A stretch of DNA of 64,000 nucleotides from Alteribacter lacisalsi (GCF_003226345.1 NZ_PDOF01000001.1:496001-560000), one strand, 5' to 3'. Positions 1-8,799 are shown, counted from the first letter of the stretch. Translations and numbers: made by a program. Notes: a model not told the origin generated them from the sequence alone.

Positions 1-2
1 TA

Positions 3-71
3 AAGAAAGAGGTTCTCGATATTGATGTCAGCGGGGACGCGGACGTAAAAGAAAATAATGAGAATCATTGA
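3..71 (+). CDS. 3' end of a gene cut by the window edge
   Basis: An open frame enters from the left edge and stops at TGA 69-71. Only 22 residues are visible and they are hydrophilic and acidic. A strong terminator begins at the stop codon, which supports this being a true gene end. The product cannot be identified from this tail. Confidence 0.5.
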   Translation, partial: KKEVLDIDVSGDADVKENNENH

Positions 72-97
72 GCAGCGGCTGTCCGCTGCTTTATTTA
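71..97 (+). terminator. Intrinsic terminator
   Basis: A perfect 8-bp stem (AGCAGCGG / CCGCTGCT) with a CTGT loop is followed by a T-rich tail. It directly follows the stop codon of the gene entering from the left. Confidence 0.8.
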
Positions 98-229
98 GTC
101 AGGGAATGACAGGACTAATGTATTCTGTTTATTTAAGGGCTGTATTAAGGTTCACCGGATATTCACTGTTGCGGGGAAGGACGCGATTTGCGATGATTTA
201 AGTAATTGCGCAAAAAGGGGTTGAAGATC

Positions 230-397
230 GTGAAGCAACTGCTTATGGGAATCGTCCTGTTTTCTTTCATTGCTCTCGGGGGTTATTTCTTTTTTTCCGG
301 TTTCCTCGGGTGGGAGCAGGGGATCGCGGCTATTTCTGCTATAGTACTGGCCATACTCGTAGAGTGGCTGTTCCATAAAACCGTTAGGCTTGTGTAA
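230..397 (+). CDS. Small two-helix membrane protein
   Basis: The 55-residue product is almost entirely two hydrophobic helices (about residues 3-22 and 31-48) joined by a short Gly/Trp-containing loop, ending in a basic tail. The GTG at 230 was chosen because AAAAAGGGG lies 9 bases upstream; an in-frame TTG at 206 has no ribosome site. Two consecutive TAA stops end the gene. No family was recognised, so only a membrane location can be stated. Confidence 0.55.
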   Translation: MKQLLMGIVLFSFIALGGYFFFSGFLGWEQGIAAISAIVLAILVEWLFHKTVRLV

Positions 398-409
398 TAA
401 ACTGTAATT

Positions 410-574
410 GAAGGTTACGTCAGGTCAGGAAATCGTTACTATGATTTCCCTCAGGGTCTGATCAGCCTTGGAGAGTACGGCCTGTCTGTACCGGATGAGG
501 TACGCGGGTGGCTTGAGGAGCATGTTGATATCTATCGTGAGACAGGGAAAATGCCTTTTAAAGTCGAAGGATAA
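410..574 (+). pseudogene. Coding-like 54-codon fragment with no start codon
   Basis: The frame is open from 401 to the TAA at 572 and its composition looks like protein (aromatic-rich start, then an acidic amphipathic helix). It contains no ATG, GTG or TTG start before residue 48. It lies in the same frame as the small membrane protein upstream but behind a double TAA. The likeliest readings are a decayed gene fragment or a gene with a very rare start such as ATT at 407; no Shine-Dalgarno site supports the latter. Confidence 0.4.
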
Positions 575-669
575 CAGTGGAGGAAAGGAAACAGTGTTTT
601 TTGCAGTGCTGTCTTCTTTTCCAGAGAAAACCCGGTATACAGGGTCACTTTATCCAAGGAGTGAGAGGC

Positions 670-1224
670 ATGGAAATCAGAGAACTTTCTTCAGGCGAAG
701 CGCGGGATTCCCGCTATCTGCTCGATGGCTTAATTGAAACGCGTGAAAAGCTGCTCGAAATGATTGATGAAGTGGACGACGGAGATCTTTACTATCAGAC
801 ACAGGGGCTTCCGGCACCGGCAGGTTACCTTCTTCATCTGGCACAGGTGGAGCTGTTCTGGAACAAAGTGGTTCTGCAGCAGGGCTCTGTCAGCGATGAG
901 GACCGTCAACGGTTTCACTTTCAGGAAAAACAGGAGATTTCCGCACCGGAAGGCAAGGATAAGTCATGGTTTCTTGCAAGGCTCGGGGAGGTAAGAATGC
1001 TGACCCGTGAGCACTATATGAAGATGTCGGATATTGAATTCAAACGGCCGGCACTTGAGGTGAAACTGAAAGGCGAAATGGTCAGATGCTCACCGGAATG
1101 GGTGCTCTATCATCTGATTGATCATGAAGCTTATCATCGTGGACAGGTTGCCCTTATTTTCAGGATGATGAACGGCACAAGGGAAAAATGGGATCATTTT
1201 AACACTCCATATCTGTCGATGTAA
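670..1224 (+). CDS. DinB/DUF664-family putative metal-dependent protein
   Basis: A 184-residue four-helix-bundle protein of the DinB superfamily. The metal-binding histidine triad is visible: His56 in an HLAQVE context, and His152 and His156 in DHEAYHRGQV. Family members include thiol transferases (bacillithiol and mycothiol type) and many proteins without known substrate. ATG 670 was chosen because AAGGAG lies 9 bases upstream; the frame extends further upstream without a ribosome site. It is a single gene with its own terminator. A second DinB protein lies near 50.7 kb. Confidence 0.8.
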   Translation: MEIRELSSGEARDSRYLLDGLIETREKLLEMIDEVDDGDLYYQTQGLPAPAGYLLHLAQVELFWNKVVLQQGSVSDEDRQRFHFQEKQEISAPEGKDKSWFLARLGEVRMLTREHYMKMSDIEFKRPALEVKLKGEMVRCSPEWVLYHLIDHEAYHRGQVALIFRMMNGTREKWDHFNTPYLSM

Positions 1225-1238
1225 CGGCAGGCTGGAGC

Positions 1239-1271
1239 AAAGAAACCTCGCAGCAGCGGGGTTTCTTTTCT
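1239..1271 (+). terminator. Intrinsic terminator after the DinB gene
   Basis: AAAGAAACC pairs with GGTTTCTTT around a TCGC...GCGG inner stem, followed by T-rich sequence. Confidence 0.75.
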
Positions 1272-1359
1272 TCGTAACGGGGCTTGTCAGCACTCTCCTT
1301 GCATTGAGGTGTTCGTTTCTTTAGGATAGAGGAATGATCATTGTGAAGGAGAGGATCTT

Positions 1360-1689
1360 ATGGCAGAGCAGAACAAAGCGCTTAAATCAATGGCTGAACG
1401 AGTCGTAAAAGGATATAAAGCGGTGCACGCAAGAGATTTTCAGGAGGCAAAAGAGCTTCTCGAACCTCTGAAACCGCTGCTTCATCAGGACGACAAACCG
1501 AACGTCACTTTTCTCGTTCACCTTGCTATGGCACAGATCGGCACGGCGAGTGTTGAGGATTTTCTAGCTACGTATGAAGACATTCAGAAACACGAGCCGA
1601 AAAATGAAGACGAAGTCAAGCTGAAAGGCCGAGTGGACGCTGCATTTGAAGAACTGATGAAATCGATGGCGGAAAAAGCAGGGGAATAG
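1360..1689 (+). CDS. Hypothetical cytoplasmic helical protein
   Basis: A 109-residue, highly helical, charged protein with TPR-like spacing (for example KGYKAVHARDFQEAKELL) and no signal peptide or membrane segment. Start ATG 1360 follows GAAGGAGAGG. I do not recognise the family. It stands alone between the DinB gene and a repeat-rich gene. Confidence 0.6.
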   Translation: MAEQNKALKSMAERVVKGYKAVHARDFQEAKELLEPLKPLLHQDDKPNVTFLVHLAMAQIGTASVEDFLATYEDIQKHEPKNEDEVKLKGRVDAAFEELMKSMAEKAGE

Positions 1690-1854
1690 CCAGCGAGGCT
1701 CCGCCACGTTCCGGCAGGAGTGGACAACAGGAAATCCGGGCGCTTGCGGAACAATTTGTCCAGTCAAGACAGGCTCATGTTTATATTGTCCTCATATGAT
1801 ACAGAGAGTAGACATTTTCCCATGTTAGCGACTCTTTTAAGGAGGACAATAAAG

Positions 1855-2262
1855 ATGACAATGGTACATCCAGCTTATTATTACGGCGGCATGCGCGGCG
1901 GTGTGAAGCCTGGTCCCGGCCCCTACCCTGAGCGGTTCTTTCCGGTGCTTCCGTTTCTGGGCGGACTCGCTGTAGGCGGACTGCTGGTAGGAGCTCTCGG
2001 ACCGCGTCCACCGTATGGCCCGGGATGCTGCCCGCCATTCTACGGCCCGCAGTTTGGTCCTGGATATGGTCCCCAGTTTGGTCCTGGTTTCGGTCCTCAG
2101 TACGGACCCGGTTTTGGCCCGCAGTTCGGCCCGAGTTTCGGTCCCCAGTTTGGCCAGCAGTTCGGCCAGAGCCCCGGGCAGTTCGGAGGCCAGCAGGCTG
2201 GCGGATTCGGCACCGGCACCACAGGATACGGCAATACCCCGTTTTACGGACCGACTCTGTAG
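1855..2262 (+). CDS. Gly/Pro/Gln/Phe-repeat protein, possibly spore- or surface-associated
   Basis: A 135-residue low-complexity protein. After a Tyr/Gly-rich start and a short hydrophobic stretch (about residues 30-48) it has about eight copies of an FGPQ/YGPG-like unit, then a Gln/Gly-rich tail. A CC pair sits just before the repeats. ATG 1855 was chosen because TTAAGGAGGAC lies 7-8 bases upstream; the open frame upstream lacks such a site. Repeat proteins of this composition occur in Bacillus coats and surfaces, but that assignment is inference. Confidence 0.65.
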   Translation: MTMVHPAYYYGGMRGGVKPGPGPYPERFFPVLPFLGGLAVGGLLVGALGPRPPYGPGCCPPFYGPQFGPGYGPQFGPGFGPQYGPGFGPQFGPSFGPQFGQQFGQSPGQFGGQQAGGFGTGTTGYGNTPFYGPTL

Positions 2263-2281
2263 ACGGAATGGCGTAAGGAAA

Positions 2282-2308
2282 CTCCCTGCGGAATGCAGGG
2301 GGTTTTTT
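2282..2308 (+). terminator. Intrinsic terminator after the repeat protein
   Basis: Stem CCCTGC / GCAGGG with a GAAT-type loop followed by GGTTTTTT. Confidence 0.75.
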
Positions 2309-2663
2309 GGTGCCGTGATGTGGATGGAGTACGGCCCCTTCTCATAGGGGCAGCTTTCCGCACTGAGCTGTGCGCTTCCTGTTTTACCCCCTAACGGCTG
2401 TTCTGATGAGAGTTAAGTACCGAAACGAGTAATCTCACCTCTTTATTCTTCCGTTTTGCTGAGTGATGACTGGAAAGCCCGCGTATATACAGGTGAACCT
2501 CTTCCGGGCTCCATTTGCCCTGTCCCCGCAGTATTGATAGAATAAGTCTATTCATACTTTCGCAAATGAGTGGAATTTATATCTGTATTCCTTCTCCATG
2601 CTTGTACATATTTTCACTCAGCACGAAGGAACAGCAGCAGATTATCATGAAGGAGGAAATGGC
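2309..2663 (+). other. Intergenic region upstream of the N-hydroxylase gene
   Basis: No convincing gene was found. A short inverted repeat (GAATA / TATTC with 4 bases between, 2540-2553) lies about 110 bases before the start codon and could be an operator. It does not match a Fur box well, although Fur control would be expected for a siderophore enzyme. Confidence 0.35.
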
Positions 2664-3962
2664 TTGAATCATCACGTGTACGATTTAGCAGGGATCGGGA
2701 TTGGTCCCTTTAACTTAAGTCTGGCCGCTTTACTGGAGGACACGCCTGAGGTGGATTCGGTGTTTTTTGACCAGAAGCCTGAATTTGACTGGCATCCGGG
2801 GATGCTTATTGTGGGAACCCGGCTGCAGGTGCCGTTTATGGCAGACCTTGTGACACTTGCCGATCCGACGAACCGCTACAGTTTTCTCAATTATCTGGCT
2901 GAAAAGAACCGTCTGTATCCGTTTTACTTTCTTCAGCGCCTCGACATTCCGAGACGGGAGTACAATGACTACTGCAAATGGGTGGAAAGTGAGCTGAACA
3001 ACTGCTGCTTCGGCAAAAAAGTCACGGCTCTGGACTACCTTGAAGACGAAGGTCATTACAGCCTTACCGTTCAGGACATCCACAGCGGTGAGGAGGAGAC
3101 GATCTACAGCAGAAATCTTGTGCTCGGGACGGGAAGTTCGCCGGTTCTTCCTGAAGCGTTCAGGGATCTGGCTTCCGAGCGTGTGTTTCACACCTCACAG
3201 TTTCTCGATTACCAGGACCATTGCAGGGACGCTCGTTCGATTACCGTCGTCGGTTCCGGCCAGAGTGCAGCGGAAGCGTTTCGTGAGCTCTTAAAAGAGC
3301 GGATGGAGCACAACTATAAACTTACATGGATTACCCGCTCGGCCAGCTTTTTTTCCATGGAAGAGTCCAAGCTCACCGTTGAGCAGTTTTCACCGGATTA
3401 TGTGAATTATTTCTACCAGTTCCCGCAGGATAAAAAAGACCGGATCTTCGCCACGCAGGATCTGCTGTATAAGGGAATCAGCTCCCATACGATAACCGAT
3501 ATCTACAACCTGCTCTATGAAAACTCTGTTTCCAATGAGGAAATAAACGTGGATCTGCAGGTTCTTACAGAAGTGAATGGGATCCGTGAAAAAGGCGATA
3601 CGTATGAAATTGAGTGCCGCCAGTGGGAGCAGGATTACGAGTTCACGAGGGAAAGTGATGTGGTCATTGTCGGAACCGGCTACCACCCGAACGTGCCGGC
3701 TTTTGTAAAGGATATCAGTGACTATATTTCGTGGGATGATAAAGGACGCTACGAGGTTCAGCCCGATTACCGTCTCAAAGTGAACGTTCCGAATGACATT
3801 TATGTACAGAGCGGGATCTCCCATTCCCACGGCATCGGCTCCACGAACCTGGGGCTTGCTGTGCACCGGAACAAGATTATCATTAACCATCTTCTTGGCA
3901 GAGAAAAGTATCCGATCTATGAAAAGAACGTGTTTCAGAATTTCGATGCAAGAAAGCTCTAA
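2664..3962 (+). CDS. Lysine N6- / ornithine N5-hydroxylase family flavoprotein
   Basis: A 432-residue NADPH- and FAD-dependent N-hydroxylating monooxygenase of the IucD/SidA/PvdA family, which makes hydroxamate groups for siderophores. FAD-binding GIGIGPFN lies at residues 10-17, the substrate-side DLVTLADPT motif around 75, NADPH-binding VVGSGQSAAE near 195 and a family-typical TGYHPN late in the protein. TTG 2664 was chosen because AAGGAGG lies 7 bases upstream; the longer frame has no such site. No siderophore synthetase or acyltransferase is adjacent, so it works with genes elsewhere or is an orphan. Confidence 0.85.
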   Translation: MNHHVYDLAGIGIGPFNLSLAALLEDTPEVDSVFFDQKPEFDWHPGMLIVGTRLQVPFMADLVTLADPTNRYSFLNYLAEKNRLYPFYFLQRLDIPRREYNDYCKWVESELNNCCFGKKVTALDYLEDEGHYSLTVQDIHSGEEETIYSRNLVLGTGSSPVLPEAFRDLASERVFHTSQFLDYQDHCRDARSITVVGSGQSAAEAFRELLKERMEHNYKLTWITRSASFFSMEESKLTVEQFSPDYVNYFYQFPQDKKDRIFATQDLLYKGISSHTITDIYNLLYENSVSNEEINVDLQVLTEVNGIREKGDTYEIECRQWEQDYEFTRESDVVIVGTGYHPNVPAFVKDISDYISWDDKGRYEVQPDYRLKVNVPNDIYVQSGISHSHGIGSTNLGLAVHRNKIIINHLLGREKYPIYEKNVFQNFDARKL

Positions 3963-3968
3963 AGCAGG

Positions 3969-4010
3969 AAAAAGGCTGATCCCGGAACCAGGTCCGGGAC
4001 CAGCCTTTTT
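3969..4010. terminator. Bidirectional terminator
   Basis: A long stem (AAAAAGGCTG / CAGCC-TTTTT plus TCCCGGA / TCCGGGA) with A-run on the left and T-run on the right. It serves the N-hydroxylase and the convergent gene at 4046-4477. Confidence 0.85.
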
Positions 4011-4045
4011 CAGGTATGAGAGATGGATGAGTCCGGTAAAGGCAG

Positions 4046-4477
4046 CTAGGAGTCTGCCTTTTTCCTGACGCTGCTCTTACCGTTACCTGCCGGCTCCGGG
4101 CTGTTGGCAAACTTCTTTAATGCATCCCATACAGGAGATAAATGCTTGATATACGGTTTCATCGCATGTGCAAAGTTCATAACAGCTTCGATCTGCTCCA
4201 AAGTCCGTTCCATCTGTTCAATTTCCTCCTGGGTCGGCTCCTCCTCATCAGCAAGAGGATCGTCACCGGACGCAGAATCTTTTTCAGCTTGAGTTTCTTC
4301 ATTTATTACAGGTGTCCCCCAGCCTCCAAACAGCCAGCTGCCTCCTTGTCCTTCAGGTTGATCCCCGGTTCCATGACTTTTCGTGCTGTCTTCTTCACCT
4401 GAGTCCGGCCGGGGGCCGCCGAACATCATCTGGTCAAAAAAACTCATCGGCGGACGCTGCTCTTCTTTTTCGGCCAT
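4046..4477 (-). CDS. Hypothetical acidic protein, weakly YqfQ/VrrA-like
   Basis: A 143-residue protein with an N-terminal FFDQMMFGG segment, a low-complexity Gly/Glu/Asp-rich middle and a helical C-terminal part (about 85-130) ending in a basic tail. AAGGAGG lies 9 bases upstream of the ATG. The arrangement of low-complexity linker plus helical C-terminus resembles YqfQ (VrrA-like) proteins of Bacillus, but the match is weak. Function unknown. Confidence 0.5.
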   Translation of the reverse strand: MAEKEEQRPPMSFFDQMMFGGPRPDSGEEDSTKSHGTGDQPEGQGGSWLFGGWGTPVINEETQAEKDSASGDDPLADEEEPTQEEIEQMERTLEQIEAVMNFAHAMKPYIKHLSPVWDALKKFANSPEPAGNGKSSVRKKADS

Positions 4478-4571
4478 TTAAACAGCCTCCTTAACAGAAA
4501 TCTTTCTCTATTTACCATATGCACGGACGCCCCGGGACGTATAGGGGACTGTCCCAGGGACGGGAAAAGCA

Positions 4572-4600
4572 TTGCATTTCTTTTAGGACTAGGTCATAAT
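4572..4600 (+). promoter_or_regulatory. fabH-fabF promoter with candidate FapR operator
   Basis: TTGCAT (4572-4577) and CATAAT (4595-4600) are separated by 17 bp, a good sigma-A promoter. Between and over the -10 lies TTAGGACTAGGTCATAA (4583-4599), which shares 12 of 17 positions with the known FapR box and keeps its TTAG...TAA ends. FapR is the malonyl-CoA-sensing repressor of fatty-acid genes in Bacillus, so the location is as expected. Confidence 0.65.
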
Positions 4601-4687
4601 ATTAACTATAAATGGCTGATTACAGACGAAATTTATTCCGGTTCGGGAGCAAGACTGACCCGTACCGCCAGAGGGAGGATCTGTTAG

Positions 4688-5620
4688 ATGAGAGCAGGGA
4701 TCTGGGGAATTGGCGCTTATGCACCTGAGCATGTAGTGACCAACAAGGAACTCGAACAGAAGATTGATACAACCGATGAATGGATTCAGACCCGTACGGG
4801 GATAAAAGAGAGAAGGATTGCCGGGGACGATGTGGACACCACTGACATGTCCTATTTTGCCGCAGTGGATGCACTCGAAAAATCCGGTGTTGCGGCCGAG
4901 GAAATCGAATTGATCATCGTGGCGACAGTAACCGGGGAGTACCGCTTCCCATCAGTTTCAGCGATGATTCAGGACCGGCTCGGAGCCAAGAAAGCAGCGG
5001 CTATGGATATCGGTGCCGCCTGTGCCGGTTTTATGTACGGCCTGGCTACAGCGAAGCAGTTCGTTGAAAACGGCGCCTATGAAAAAGTGCTGGTCGTGGG
5101 TACAGAAAAACTGTCCAAGATAACAGACTGGAGCGACCGCAATACCGCAGTGCTATTCGGGGACGGTTCCGGTGCTGCAGTAGTGGCTCCGGTATCGGGT
5201 GACCGGGGAATTCTGTCGTTCGAGCTCGGTTCCGATGGCAGCGGCTGGTCTCACATCAAACAGGAAAAGTACCTGTTGATGAACGGACGGGAAGTGTTCA
5301 AATTTGCCGTACGCCAGATGGGCGAATCGTCACTGAGTGTGCTTCATAAAGCAGGCTTGACGAAGGACGACTGTGATTTTCTCGTTCCGCACCAGGCAAA
5401 TATCCGTATCATGGAAAGTGCGAGGCAGCGTCTGGATCTGCCGGTGGAGAAGATGAGTAAAACCGTGGACCGCTACGGAAACACGTCTTCTGCTTCCATA
5501 CCGCTTTCTTTAATGCACGAACTTGATAATGGTAAAATTAAAGATGATGACATTGTCGTATTAGTCGGATTCGGGGCAGGCCTCGTGTGGGGTTCTGTCG
5601 CGATCCGCTGGGGAAAATAG
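4688..5620 (+). CDS. fabH: 3-oxoacyl-ACP synthase III (KAS III)
   Basis: Condenses a short acyl-CoA primer with malonyl-ACP to start fatty-acid synthesis; cytoplasmic. The 310-residue length is typical. The catalytic triad is visible: Cys112 (AACAGFMYG), His235 (VPHQANIR) and Asn265 (YGNTSSAS). The start follows GGGAGGA by about 10 bases. It is the first gene of a fabH-fabF operon, the same order as fabHA-fabF in Bacillus subtilis, and lies behind a promoter with a FapR-like box. Confidence 0.95.
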   Translation: MRAGIWGIGAYAPEHVVTNKELEQKIDTTDEWIQTRTGIKERRIAGDDVDTTDMSYFAAVDALEKSGVAAEEIELIIVATVTGEYRFPSVSAMIQDRLGAKKAAAMDIGAACAGFMYGLATAKQFVENGAYEKVLVVGTEKLSKITDWSDRNTAVLFGDGSGAAVVAPVSGDRGILSFELGSDGSGWSHIKQEKYLLMNGREVFKFAVRQMGESSLSVLHKAGLTKDDCDFLVPHQANIRIMESARQRLDLPVEKMSKTVDRYGNTSSASIPLSLMHELDNGKIKDDDIVVLVGFGAGLVWGSVAIRWGK

Positions 5621-5650
5621 AAGAGGGAAAGAAAGGAGCCGACATAGAAC

Positions 5651-6892
5651 ATGAAAAAGAATCGTGTAGTAGTAACCGGCATGGGTGCGGTTACACCTTT
5701 AGCAAATGATCTGGCACAGACGTGGACAAAACTGATTAACGGCGAATCGGGGATTGATATTTTTGACCGGTACCCGGAGGCTGATTTTCCAACAAAGGTG
5801 GCGGGCGAAGCGAAAGACTTCGACCCTGCCGACTTTATGGACAAGCGTGATGCCCGCAAAATGGACCGCTTTACACAGTTTGCGGTTGCAGCGGCACATA
5901 TGGCGGTAAAGGACGCAGACCTGACGATTGACGAGTCGAATGCGGACCGTACCGGAGTCTGGATTGGATCAGGAATTGGCGGGATGGAGACATACGAAAA
6001 GCAGTTCCGTCTTTATGAAAAGCGCGGCCACCGCCGTGTGAGCCCGTTTTTTGTCCCGATGCTCATTCCGGACATGGCAAGTGGACAGGTATCCATCCAG
6101 CTTGGGGCAAAAGGAATCAACAGCTGTTCGGTAACAGCGTGTGCATCCGGTGCCAACTCCATCGGCGATGCGTTTAAAGTGATTGAGCGCGGCGATGCGG
6201 ACATCATGATTACAGGGGGCGCGGAGGCGCCGCTTACGGAAATGTCCTTTGCCGGCTTTACAAGTGCGCAGGCCATGAGCCGTAATGACGATCCGAAAAC
6301 CGCGTCACGTCCGTTTGATAAAAACCGTGATGGCTTTGTGATGGGTGAAGGGTCGGGAATTCTCATTCTTGAATCCCTTGAAAATGCAGAAAAACGGGGC
6401 GCCCGTATTTACGGGGAAATTGTTGGATACGGCGCCACTGGTGATGCTTATCACCTTACCGCACCTGCTCCGGAAGGGGAAGGCGGCGTCCGTGCTATGC
6501 GTCAGGCGCTGAACGATGCAGGACTCGCTCCTGAAGAGATCACGTACATGAATGCTCATGGGACAAGCACGGAGTACAATGACAAGTACGAAACGATTGC
6601 GGCAAAAACCGTATTCGGCGACCATGCCCGTAAGCTCGCGATCAGCTCAACGAAATCCATGACCGGCCACCTGCTCGGTGCAGCCGGGGCGATTGAGGCG
6701 ATCTTCTCGGTCAAGGCGATTGAAGAAGGCGTGATCCCGCCGACGATGAACCTGGAAACACCGGACGAAGACTGCGACCTCGACTACGTGCCGAACGAAG
6801 CGCGCCGTCAGGAAGTCAACGCCGTTCTCAGTAACTCGCTCGGCTTTGGCGGCCACAACGCGACGCTGGTGTTTAAAAAATATACAAAATAA
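5651..6892 (+). CDS. fabF: 3-oxoacyl-ACP synthase II (KAS II)
   Basis: Elongating beta-ketoacyl-ACP synthase of type II fatty-acid synthesis, 413 residues as usual. The active-site Cys164 ([10 protein letters not shown]) and the two histidines (NAHGTST, and [10 protein letters not shown] about 37 residues later) are present. GAAAGGAGCC lies 10-12 bases before the ATG. It is co-transcribed with fabH (30-base gap) and followed by a terminator. Confidence 0.96.
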   Translation: MKKNRVVVTGMGAVTPLANDLAQTWTKLINGESGIDIFDRYPEADFPTKVAGEAKDFDPADFMDKRDARKMDRFTQFAVAAAHMAVKDADLTIDESNADRTGVWIGSGIGGMETYEKQFRLYEKRGHRRVSPFFVPMLIPDMASGQVSIQLGAKGINSCSVTACASGANSIGDAFKVIERGDADIMITGGAEAPLTEMSFAGFTSAQAMSRNDDPKTASRPFDKNRDGFVMGEGSGILILESLENAEKRGARIYGEIVGYGATGDAYHLTAPAPEGEGGVRAMRQALNDAGLAPEEITYMNAHGTSTEYNDKYETIAAKTVFGDHARKLAISSTKSMTGHLLGAAGAIEAIFSVKAIEEGVIPPTMNLETPDEDCDLDYVPNEARRQEVNAVLSNSLGFGGHNATLVFKKYTK

Positions 6893-6924
6893 CAGCGGGT
6901 TTCTTACCCGACTGTCTCGGATGG

Positions 6925-6955
6925 AGGCTCTCACCATAATGGTGGGGGCCTTTTT
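6925..6955 (+). terminator. Intrinsic terminator after fabF
   Basis: GGCTCTCACCAT pairs with GGTGGGGGCC, followed by TTTTT. Confidence 0.75.
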
Positions 6956-7268
6956 GATGTGCAGGGTGAAGTGTGGGGTTGGGGGCATGAGGGAGACTAG
7001 GATTGTATAATGTGGCTACTGGAATTTGCAACGGATGAGGGGCGTGGGACAATGCCGCATCACTTGCTGCGGGGGAAAACTTTGAAAAGAAGAGAGAGGT
7101 TGTGAGTCTCTTCTTTTTTGTCATCGAGGGTGTAGAAATGAAGAGACTTGGATCAGGTCGCAATCCTGAGCTAAATTACAAACAGGAAACAAGCGGTGTA
7201 TATAAATAATTAAGAATATTATGTCACTTCTAAGGGTAGAAGGACCTAAAAGGAATGGAGGGTTGTCT
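6956..7268 (+). other. Intergenic region between fabF and the DUF4181 genes
   Basis: No gene was found. A second terminator-like hairpin lies at 7085-7119 (AGAAGAGA / TCTCTTCT with a T-run), about 130 bases beyond the fabF terminator. It may end an unrecognised short transcript. The rest is unremarkable. Confidence 0.5.
7085..7119 (+). terminator. Terminator-like hairpin in the fabF-DUF4181 gap
   Basis: Stem AGAAGAGA / TCTCTTCT with an 11-base loop followed by TTTTT. No gene precedes it directly. Confidence 0.6.
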
Positions 7269-7652
7269 GTGAATGTGGAATTCATCATTTTTATGGTCGG
7301 TTTTATAGCAGTGATGTTTATTGTTGATTTTATCCTGAAGCGATCTCTTGGCATTAAGCAGCAGAATTTTTTTTACAGATGGAAAAGCAGATCGGAGAAA
7401 ATAACGATGGCTATTGTCCTGGGATTGTATTTTATTTTCGCAGGAATCATTGTGTTTACTACCGAGGTTTCTAGCAGTGTGTTTTTACTTATTTTCGGAT
7501 CATTTGTGCTGGTGTTTCTCGTTCGGGGTGTTTTTGAGTTGCGTCATGAAAAAGAGAAAAAAGAATATGTGCTTTCATTTACGGGGTCAGCAATCATATT
7601 TCTTTTCCTTGTGCTTGGGGTTATGCTGTTCCCGGGGGAGACGCTGTCATAG
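7269..7652 (+). CDS. DUF4181-family membrane protein (copy 1)
   Basis: A 127-residue membrane protein with about four hydrophobic segments, a basic loop after the first (LKRSLGIK) and the family's RHEKEKKEYVLSF motif before the last helix. Start GTG 7269 has GGAGG 7 bases upstream; an in-frame start 48 bases earlier has no ribosome site. The next gene has the same layout and a matching RNERERREHVLSF motif, so the two are tandem paralogues. Function unknown. Confidence 0.75.
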   Translation: MNVEFIIFMVGFIAVMFIVDFILKRSLGIKQQNFFYRWKSRSEKITMAIVLGLYFIFAGIIVFTTEVSSSVFLLIFGSFVLVFLVRGVFELRHEKEKKEYVLSFTGSAIIFLFLVLGVMLFPGETLS

Positions 7653-7685
7653 CAGATCAGCCATTAAACTCTGAAGGAGGTCAAT

Positions 7686-8075
7686 ATGATAGGCATTTTT
7701 TTCATTGTCGCAGGGCTGTATATAATTTTAGTGTTATATGGTGATAAAAAATTAAGAAAGCGAGTCGGAGCAGAAAAAAGAACGTATCTCCAGCCGGATC
7801 AAAGAAAAATGGAGAAAAGTCGTGGACATAAAACGGCAGAGTGGATTATCGGTATCTTTTTTGTCGTGTGGATGGGTTTGGGTCTATTTCTGGAAGCCGT
7901 TCCATTCCCCGGATTTTTACCGTTTCTCGTTCTAATTGTATTTCTGCTTGCCAACGGTTTCTTTCAATACCGGAATGAAAGAGAAAGGCGGGAACACGTC
8001 CTCTCTTTTTACAATGCGGGTGCAATTACTTTGTTTTTTATCTTTACAGTTGTCTTTTTTGATATGTCATTCTGA
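7686..8075 (+). CDS. DUF4181-family membrane protein (copy 2)
   Basis: A 129-residue paralogue of the preceding gene, 33 bases downstream with its own GAAGGAGG site. It shares the basic segment after helix 1 and the RNERERREHVLSF motif. It probably forms an operon with copy 1, and the pair may act as a heteromer; that is inference. Confidence 0.75.
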   Translation: MIGIFFIVAGLYIILVLYGDKKLRKRVGAEKRTYLQPDQRKMEKSRGHKTAEWIIGIFFVVWMGLGLFLEAVPFPGFLPFLVLIVFLLANGFFQYRNERERREHVLSFYNAGAITLFFIFTVVFFDMSF

Positions 8076-8091
8076 TACCAGCGCATATCCC

Positions 8092-8119
8092 TTGAATATC
8101 TCACCAGACCGGCTATACT
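8092..8119 (+). promoter_or_regulatory. Sigma-A-type promoter of the O-methyltransferase gene
   Basis: TTGAAT (8092-8097) and TATACT (8114-8119) are 16 bp apart, 40 bases before the start codon. Confidence 0.6.
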
Positions 8120-8159
8120 ATGACTAATATCGGATTCAGATGTGAAAGAGGTGGCGCTA

Positions 8160-8792
8160 ATGAGCATAAACGATTACATTCACAATTTGTTCGTACACGA
8201 AGACGAAGCACTTAAGCGGATTCCGGAAACGCTGGAGCAGAACGACATGCCGAAAATCAGTGTCCCCGGGGAAACAGGGAAGCTTTTAACCCTGCTCGTG
8301 AAACTGACAGGCGCAAAGAACGTGCTGGAAGTCGGTTCGCTCGGCGGCTACAGCAGTATCTGGCTTGCCAGGGGACTTCCTGAAAAGGGAAAGCTGACCT
8401 CCCTTGAACTCGAGGAAAAGCATGCACGGGTGGCGCGGGAAAACGTGGCGCACGCCGGGCTTGATGATAAAGTAACCTACGTTACCGGGGATGCGATTGA
8501 AACCTTTTCCGATCTCGTATCAGAAGGGGAGACGTACGATTTCTTCTTTATCGATGCGGATAAAGGAAACTACATCCCTTATCTTGAAGCCGCCCTTCTC
8601 TGTGCGGAGCCGGGGGCGATTATTGCTGCAGACAATGTGCTCTGGGGCGGCCGTGTGGCGGATGCGGAAAATAACGAGGAAGATACGGAGCATATCCGCC
8701 GCTACAACGAATTTGTTGCCGGTGACGACCGTCTGGAATCGATGCTGATTCCAATTGGCGATGGCCTTTTAGTCAGCCGGGTGAAAGAATAA
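8160..8792 (+). CDS. SAM-dependent O-methyltransferase, caffeoyl-CoA/catechol type
   Basis: A 210-residue class I methyltransferase of the O-methyltransferase family 3. The SAM-binding EVGSLGGYSS lies around residues 60-69, the metal-binding FIDADKGNY near 135 and ADNVLWGGRV near 160. These features mark the small divalent-cation-dependent enzymes such as YrrM of Bacillus. ATG 8160 was chosen because AAAGAGGTGG lies 6-7 bases upstream; a GTG six codons earlier overlaps that site. Substrate unknown. Confidence 0.88.
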   Translation: MSINDYIHNLFVHEDEALKRIPETLEQNDMPKISVPGETGKLLTLLVKLTGAKNVLEVGSLGGYSSIWLARGLPEKGKLTSLELEEKHARVARENVAHAGLDDKVTYVTGDAIETFSDLVSEGETYDFFFIDADKGNYIPYLEAALLCAEPGAIIAADNVLWGGRVADAENNEEDTEHIRRYNEFVAGDDRLESMLIPIGDGLLVSRVKE

Positions 8793-8799
8793 TCCCATA

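Noticed and set aside
1793-1801. CATATGATA as a sigma-K type -10 for the repeat protein gene
   Set aside because: It fits CATANNNTA but no -35 element lies at a suitable distance, so a sporulation promoter cannot be claimed.
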